Program-made: the position numbers and the translations under genes
The notes under the pieces: model-generated
Told to the model about the DNA's origin: nothing
The model's input: the letters and a program-made list of their open reading frames with translations, nothing else
Databases searched by the model: none
Assembly (NCBI GenBank): GCA_028287665.1
Contig: JAQBPF010000405.1
Location: 1 to 10,813, forward strand
DNA: 10,813 nt
Source of the DNA: Deinococcus sp.
GTDB lineage: Bacteria > Deinococcota > Deinococci > Deinococcales > Deinococcaceae
Reading direction: 5' to 3'
Part shown: one piece after another, positions 7,012-10,813 of the stretch
How the letters are laid out: each line of letters starts with the position of its first letter
Numbering within the stretch: position 1 is the stretch's first letter

Positions 7012-8898
7012 ATGCTCAATACCCGCACTGTTCTCAAAGAAAATGACCTGTATATCGTGGGCAACCGCCACTACAAAATTGCCGAGGGCGAAAGTGGCCT
7101 GTACCGCCGCGACACCCGATTCCTCAGCCTGTACGAATGGCGGCTGGACGGCGAGCGCCCGCAACACCTGCTTCAGCACGAGCGTTACCCCTTCTGGCTG
7201 CACGAGCACAGTGCCAATGCCAACGTGGGCTACACCATGAAGGTGGGCATTGCCCGCGACCTGACCGTGACCGGAAGCGAGGTGCGCGACACCCTGACCG
7301 TAACCCGCTACCTGGGCGAGGGGCCGCAGGAACTGACGCTGGCGCTGGCCGCCGACTTTGTCGATATGTTCGAAGTGCGCGGCTGGCCCGGCGGTCTCGG
7401 AGAACGCACCGTGGCCACGAAAGAGGTGCCCGGCGGCCTGGAATTCAGCTACACGGCTGGCGACGGCCTGCACAGCCGCGCTCTGGTGCATGTCTCGCCC
7501 GCTGCCGTGTGGGATGGAGAAAAACTAACCTGGCACCTGACAGAAACGGAAACCAGGATTCAGGTCAGCGTGTTTCCTGTGCAGGGCGACGAGCAGCCCA
7601 CACCGGGCGATCCTGCGTCCTTGGCCGCCGAATATGACGCGCTTCACGGCACACTCAATCTGAAGCTTTCTGATCCACTTGACCAACAGGTGCTGGATCA
7701 GAGCATTGAAGATTTGCGGAGTCTGTCATTTCAGACCGAACAGGGGCGCTTTCCGGCGGCGGGCCTGCCCTGGTTCGTGGCTCCTTTTGGCCGCGACAGC
7801 CTGATCATTGCCATGATGGTCAAAGACCACCTGCCCGAAATGGCGCTGACGGTGGCCCGCTACCTCGCCGCGCGGCAGGGCACCAGATACGACAAGGCCA
7901 CGCTGGAAGAACCCGGCAAGATTTTGCACGAGGAACGCATTGGCGAACTGACCCGGCTGGGCCACACCCCGCACCGCCCCTACTACGCCACCGCCGATGC
8001 CACGCCCCTGTTCGTGTGGCTGGTGGGCGAACTGAGCGCCGCCCACCCCGACATTGCCCGCGAACTGCGCCCCCAGTGGGAAGCAGCCCTGAAGTGGTGC
8101 CTGACCGACGGCGACCCCGATGGCGACGGCTTCATCGAGTACACGCCCGACGAAAGCGGGATCACCAACGCCGTGTGGAAAGACAGCGGCGACTCGACCT
8201 TTACTGCCGAGGGTGTGGACATCAACGGGCATGTGGCCGTAGTTGAGGTGCAGGGCTACGCCTACGCCGCGTACCTGGCCGCCGCCCGAATGTACCGCCT
8301 GCTGAACGATGAGGCCGTGGCGACCGAGTGGGAAGCCCGCGCGGCCAGCCTGCGCGAACGCTTTCATGCGGCCTTCTGGTGGCCCGAGCGCAACTATTAT
8401 GTGCACGGTCTGAACGGCGACAAGACACCCCTGAAGGTGCTGGTCAGCAACCCGGCCCACACCCTATGGACAGGCATTGTGCCGCCCGAATTTGCGCCGC
8501 AGGTGGCCGCCACCGCGCTGGGCGACAAGCTCTGGAGCGGCTGGGGCATTCGCACACTGGGCGAGGGCGAAATTCGCTACAACCCGGTGTCCTATCACAA
8601 CGGCAGCGTGTGGCCGCACGACACCGCCGCCGCCGCTCTGGGCATGCACCGCTACGGCCTGAATGCCCAGGCCGCGCAGGTGGCCCGCGCCCTGTTCGAT
8701 GTGGCCCGCGCTGCGGGTGACCGCCGCCTCAGCGAACTTCTGGCCGGATTCAAGCGCGAGGCGCACACCCCGCCTGTGCCCTACCCCGCCGCCTGCCATC
8801 CTCAGGGCTGGGACGCCGCCATTCCGCTGGCATTGGCGCATCTGCTGGCGCAGGGGCACGAGCAGCAACCGGACACCCTGGAAAACGAACTGGCCTAG
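7012..8898 (+). CDS. bacterial-type glycogen debranching enzyme / amylo-alpha-1,6-glucosidase
   Basis: This protein of 628 residues has two parts. An N-terminal beta-rich domain (about 1-210) is of the bacterial/archaeal debranching-enzyme N-terminal type and contains GLYRRDTRFLS (29-39). A C-terminal (alpha/alpha)6 catalytic domain (about 220-612) follows. Diagnostic motifs of the amylo-alpha-1,6-glucosidase family are PWFVAPFGRDSLI (253-265), HEERIGEL (306-313), VWKDSGDS (388-395), EVQGYAYAA (412-420), SGWGIRTL (509-516), YNPVSYHNGSVWPHD (523-537) and ACHPQGWDAA (594-603). No signal peptide is present, so it acts in the cytoplasm, hydrolysing alpha-1,6 branches of glycogen or imported branched dextrins. 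It differs from GlgX/pullulanase enzymes, which have a GH13 barrel. AGGAG (7002-7006) lies five bases before ATG. The third LacI-type operator is about 70 bases upstream, linking it to the transporter. Exact substrate preference is not readable here. Confidence 0.92.
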   Translation: MLNTRTVLKENDLYIVGNRHYKIAEGESGLYRRDTRFLSLYEWRLDGERPQHLLQHERYPFWLHEHSANANVGYTMKVGIARDLTVTGSEVRDTLTVTRYLGEGPQELTLALAADFVDMFEVRGWPGGLGERTVATKEVPGGLEFSYTAGDGLHSRALVHVSPAAVWDGEKLTWHLTETETRIQVSVFPVQGDEQPTPGDPASLAAEYDALHGTLNLKLSDPLDQQVLDQSIEDLRSLSFQTEQGRFPAAGLPWFVAPFGRDSLIIAMMVKDHLPEMALTVARYLAARQGTRYDKATLEEPGKILHEERIGELTRLGHTPHRPYYATADATPLFVWLVGELSAAHPDIARELRPQWEAALKWCLTDGDPDGDGFIEYTPDESGITNAVWKDSGDSTFTAEGVDINGHVAVVEVQGYAYAAYLAAARMYRLLNDEAVATEWEARAASLRERFHAAFWWPERNYYVHGLNGDKTPLKVLVSNPAHTLWTGIVPPEFAPQVAATALGDKLWSGWGIRTLGEGEIRYNPVSYHNGSVWPHDTAAAALGMHRYGLNAQAAQVARALFDVARAAGDRRLSELLAGFKREAHTPPVPYPAACHPQGWDAAIPLALAHLLAQGHEQQPDTLENELA

Positions 8899-8901
8899 GC
8901 T

Positions 8902-8925
8902 GCCCACCCGGTGCCGGGGGCTTTC
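8902..8925 (+). terminator. possible terminator immediately after the debranching-enzyme gene
   Basis: CCCGGTGCCGGG forms a tight GC-rich hairpin three bases after the TAG, followed by GGCTTTCT. The loop is very short and the T tract poor, so it is a weak candidate. A stronger stem lies at 8945-8976. Confidence 0.3.
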
Positions 8926-8944
8926 TCGCCGTGCATTCTCTAAA

Positions 8945-8976
8945 CCGCCCCTCACCCATTGCCGGGTGCGGGGCGG
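8945..8976 (+). terminator. strong GC-rich hairpin between debranching-enzyme gene and the coiled-coil gene
   Basis: CCGCCCC (8945-8951) pairs with GGGGCGG (8970-8976) and CACCC (8953-8957) with GGGTG (8964-8968). There is one T/C mismatch between the two stem parts and a 6-base loop. It ends 12 bases before the next ATG. It may terminate the debranching-enzyme transcript, though no T tract follows, or it may shape the leader of the downstream gene. Confidence 0.5.
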
Positions 8977-8988
8977 CACACTTGAGAC

Positions 8989-9654
8989 ATGCTGGATAAC
9001 ATTCTGAACAGTGTGCGCCGGGGAGCCGAACGCGTGCAGCGCCGGGGCGAAGAAGTGGCTCAGGTCACCAAGTTGCGCGTGGAAGTCTTCCAGCTGACGC
9101 GCGAGCAAGACGGCCTGTATGCCCGCCTGGGCCGTTCCTTTCATGCCGGGGCCGATGTCAGCGTGCTGCAAACCGTTCAGGAAGACATTCGCCGGATTGA
9201 CGACGAGATCAGCGCCCGCGAGCGCCTGATCCAGGAACTCAATGCAGCGGCGGAACCTGTGGAAAACAGCGCCGCCGTGCAGCAGGAGGCCCGGATTCAG
9301 CCCACGACCACGCCAGCCACTGCGGCGGCAGAACCCACCGTGCCGGACGCCATGCCACGCCCGACCCAGAGCGTCCAACCCACTCCACTTCAGAGCAACC
9401 CCACCCAGAGCAGCCCAGTCCAGACCGCTTCAGTGCAGATGACCAAGGAGGCCCAGCCCATGACGCACAACGACGACAAGCCGACCTTCACGACCCCCAA
9501 CCCCACCGTGCAGCACAGCGACGAAAAGCTGATTCCCACCGACGCCGCCGTCGGTGTGGGCAATGAGGCGGCCCGCGACAAGCTCTACCGCCACCCCCAC
9601 GAGATGGAAGAGGCCGAAAACGCCAGCAAGCACCCCGACCCTCTGGATCTGTAA
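8989..9654 (+). CDS. hypothetical coiled-coil protein with Pro/Thr/Gln-rich linker and acidic C-terminal segment
   Basis: This protein of 221 residues has three distinct parts. Residues 1-86 are charged and helical and should form a coiled coil (for example KLRVEVFQLTREQDGLYARLG and EDIRRIDDEISARERLIQEL). Residues 87-157 are low-complexity, rich in Pro, Thr, Ser, Gln and Ala. Residues 158-221 form a conserved-looking segment with DAAVGVGNEAARDKLYRHPHEMEE and an acidic tail. There is no signal peptide or membrane helix, so it is probably cytoplasmic. No good Shine-Dalgarno sequence precedes the ATG at 8989, and a strong hairpin ends 12 bases upstream. In contrast, an excellent AAGGAGG (9445-9451) precedes the in-frame ATG at 9460, so the C-terminal 64 residues may also be made alone. 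The function is unknown and there is no evident link to sugar metabolism. The open frame and codon use support a real gene. Confidence 0.75.
   Translation: MLDNILNSVRRGAERVQRRGEEVAQVTKLRVEVFQLTREQDGLYARLGRSFHAGADVSVLQTVQEDIRRIDDEISARERLIQELNAAAEPVENSAAVQQEARIQPTTTPATAAAEPTVPDAMPRPTQSVQPTPLQSNPTQSSPVQTASVQMTKEAQPMTHNDDKPTFTTPNPTVQHSDEKLIPTDAAVGVGNEAARDKLYRHPHEMEEAENASKHPDPLDL
9445..9451 (+). promoter_or_regulatory. internal Shine-Dalgarno sequence inside the coiled-coil gene
   Basis: AAGGAGG is a near-perfect match to the anti-Shine-Dalgarno sequence and lies eight bases before an in-frame ATG (9460-9462), which is ideal spacing. It encodes Lys-Glu-Ala in the long protein, so it could be coincidental, but it is better than the ribosome binding site of the annotated gene start. 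Confidence 0.5.
9460..9654 (+). CDS. candidate separately translated 64-residue C-terminal product (internal start)
   Basis: Starting at the ATG at 9460, the same frame gives a small protein beginning MTHNDDKPTFTTPNPTVQ and ending KHPDPLDL. It contains VGVGNEAARDKLYRHPHEME, which looks more ordered than the linker before it. The start codon follows AAGGAGG at eight bases. The low-complexity linker (residues 87-157 of the long form) separates it from the coiled-coil part. This layout would fit either an internal translation start producing two isoforms or a historical fusion of two genes. The function is unknown, and translation from this site is inferred only from the ribosome binding site. 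Confidence 0.35.
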   Translation: MTHNDDKPTFTTPNPTVQHSDEKLIPTDAAVGVGNEAARDKLYRHPHEMEEAENASKHPDPLDL

Positions 9655-9680
9655 ACCCCTTCCCTTTTAGCCTTTTCTGA

Positions 9681-9722
9681 AGGCCCCGCGTGCAGATGGC
9701 ACATCCGCCTCACGTGGGGTCT
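9681..9722 (+). terminator. hairpin upstream of the gene at 9737
   Basis: AGGCCCCGCGTG (9681-9692) can pair with CACGTGGGGTCT (9711-9722), 12 bp with two G-U pairs. The 18-base loop contains a small GATG/CATC stem. There is no T tract, only TCTGTTGT. It may end the coiled-coil gene's transcript, or act in the leader of the next gene, whose ATG is 14 bases further on. Confidence 0.45.
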
Positions 9723-9736
9723 GTTGTGATGGGCGA

Positions 9737-10066
9737 ATGACCCCAGAAACAAGTGCATCGATCATTGTGGCCGTCCGGGGCGCGTGGAGCGGCGAGGTGG
9801 CTGACCCCGCCCGTATTTTTACTGGCACGGTGACCACTTCCGAACTCGGCGGCTTGCAGCCCGGCGATGAGGTCAGCGTGGCCTATCAGAGCAGTGGTGG
9901 ACGGGTGCCGGGAGCCAAAGAACACGGGCTTTACGCCCTGAATGCCCGTGGACAGGTCTGGCCCCTGATGCGCTTTGGGGCCCATCCGAGCACGGGCGGC
10001 ACCCAGAAGGATGACACCCGTGAAAGTGACTGGGTGGCCGAGGTGTTGCCCACCAAAGCGGTGTAA
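9737..10066 (+). CDS. hypothetical small soluble protein
   Basis: This protein of 109 residues was not recognised. It has alternating hydrophobic/polar segments (ASIIVAVRGAW, RIFTGTVTT, DEVSVAYQSSG, HGLYALNARGQVWPL) that suggest a small beta-rich fold, and an acidic C-terminal part ending SDWVAEVLPTKAV. There is no signal peptide, membrane helix or metal-binding cysteine pair. Codon choice follows the G+C-rich third-position pattern of the neighbours, supporting a real gene over the overlapping minus-strand frames. The Shine-Dalgarno sequence is weak (GATGGGCG), and a strong hairpin ends 14 bases before the ATG. The gene converges on the ABC-2 type permease gene, with 24 bases between the stops. 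No function is assigned. Confidence 0.65.
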   Translation: MTPETSASIIVAVRGAWSGEVADPARIFTGTVTTSELGGLQPGDEVSVAYQSSGGRVPGAKEHGLYALNARGQVWPLMRFGAHPSTGGTQKDDTRESDWVAEVLPTKAV

Positions 10067-10090
10067 CTCCAGCCCCGACAGGACTCTGGC

Positions 10091-10813
10091 CTATAGATCC
10101 TTGCGGCTGAAGCGCCACATGGCGGCCAGTACGGCCAGAATTGCCAGAGCGGAGGCCCACAGCACCAGCCCGGTCGCAATGGGTGCATTGCCGAAAATCG
10201 GGTTGGCACCCCGCGCCATCTCGCCAAGTTGCAGCACTGCCGCGTTCTGGAGGTGGTAGCTGGCCCCCAACCACAGGGCATTGGTGGGCATCACGTAGTT
10301 GGCGACCTTGCCCAGCGTGACCAATGTGGGGCTGTCGGCAAACGAACCGATGGTGCTGAGAATGCCGCCTGCAAAGCCCACACCGTACAACACGAAGACG
10401 CCGATGCCGTTGGCGAGCGTGCTGAACAGGGTGCTGCCCAGAACAGTGAGGCCCGTGATGACCACGATGGCCAGCAGGATCAGGCCCACGGCAGGCAGCG
10501 GCGCAGGCGGCAGAAACCCGGTGATGAGATAGATGCCCGTCAGCAGGGCCGCACTGACCAACGCAATGTAGGAAACGTTGACGATGGTAAAGCCCAGCCA
10601 GCGCCCCAGCACCAATGCCGCCCGCGTGACCGGACGGGCAATCACACTCTGCATCACGCCGTTTTCCACGTCGGCACTGACCGCGCCCACCGTAGACAGC
10701 ACGGCCATCAGCGAGCCGAGGAAAAACACCAGATACATGCCGAATGCCGCCGCATACACGATGGGCGCGTTGGCCAGCCAGCTGATGCTGCGGCCATCCA
10801 GCCCCGCGTCTAT
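10091..10813 (-). CDS. ABC-2 type transporter permease, C-terminal part (5' end beyond window)
   Basis: The minus-strand frame is open from the right window edge to TAG at 10091-10093, giving 241 codons of a longer protein; its true start lies outside the window. It is a polytopic membrane protein with about five or six helices. The ABC-2 signature SADVENGVMQSVIARPVTR-AALVLGRWLGF (near residues 46-75 of the visible part) corresponds to the conserved cytoplasmic motif in which an acidic/Gly segment precedes LLARPVSRxxLLLGKLLG. The C-terminus WRFSRKDL fits the FxRRDL tail common in these permeases. An ATP-binding partner is usually encoded just upstream, which here would be beyond 10813. The substrate (drug, lipid, copper-related or other) cannot be told. 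A GTG at 10759 is in frame but is unlikely to be the start, since conserved-looking sequence continues upstream of it. Confidence 0.85.
   Translation of the reverse strand: MDAGLDGRSISWLANAPIVYAAAFGMYLVFFLGSLMAVLSTVGAVSADVENGVMQSVIARPVTRAALVLGRWLGFTIVNVSYIALVSAALLTGIYLITGFLPPAPLPAVGLILLAIVVITGLTVLGSTLFSTLANGIGVFVLYGVGFAGGILSTIGSFADSPTLVTLGKVANYVMPTNALWLGASYHLQNAAVLQLGEMARGANPIFGNAPIATGLVLWASALAILAVLAAMWRFSRKDL

Noticed and set aside
8464..9378. Minus-strand open frame of 304 codons spanning the end of the debranching enzyme and the coiled-coil gene
   Set aside because: It runs across an intergenic hairpin and opposite a clearly conserved catalytic domain; its composition is that of a shadow frame.
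9873..10281. Two overlapping minus-strand frames opposite the gene at 9737 and the end of the ABC-2 type permease gene
   Set aside because: They overlap the well-supported permease frame on the same strand and have no coding-like features.
10757..10759. GTG as the real start of the ABC-2 type permease
   Set aside because: The frame stays open to the window edge with plausible extracytoplasmic-loop sequence, and the protein would lack its first helix and N-terminal part.

Overview
This G+C-rich window is compact and carries an alpha-glucan uptake and use locus flanked by short housekeeping or unknown genes. The composition, the LacI regulator fused by a start/stop overlap to a sugar-binding-protein gene, and the MalF/MalG-type permeases followed by a GH15-like debranching enzyme all suggest a Deinococcus-type bacterium. 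That assignment is an inference; no rRNA or other marker gene is present.

Left part (1-1360, all minus strand): the 5' part of an unrecognised gene running off the left edge; a DUF454/YbaN-type small membrane protein (347-733) whose stop lies one base before that gene's start; and an RraA-family protein (863-1360) with the G-x20-R-D-x2-E motif intact.

Centre (1361-8898, plus strand): a non-coding region of about 357 bases with a promoter and two LacI-type operators leads into a LacI-family repressor gene (1718-2698). Its stop overlaps the start of a family 1 solute-binding protein (2695-3924). A hairpin with a trailing T tract follows, and then come a MalF-type permease (4073-5215) and a MalG-type permease (5291-6820). 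A third operator, TGTAACCGCTTACA, precedes a bacterial-type glycogen debranching enzyme (7012-8898). The simplest reading is one repressor controlling three operators. It would govern import of malto-oligosaccharides, possibly branched ones, and cytoplasmic removal of alpha-1,6 branches. No ATP-binding subunit is encoded here, so an ATPase from elsewhere must drive the transporter.

Right part (8977-10813): a coiled-coil protein with a Pro/Thr/Gln-rich linker (8989-9654), which carries an excellent internal ribosome binding site and in-frame ATG at 9460; a small protein of unknown function (9737-10066); and, convergent on the minus strand, the C-terminal part of an ABC-2 type permease running off the right edge.

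The most unusual features are: the MalG-type permease of 509 residues, with about 200 extra residues between its first and second membrane helices; the MalF-type permease with what look like two extra helices in its middle; and the two-in-one layout of the 8989-9654 gene. I see no CRISPR array, mobile element, tRNA or rRNA.
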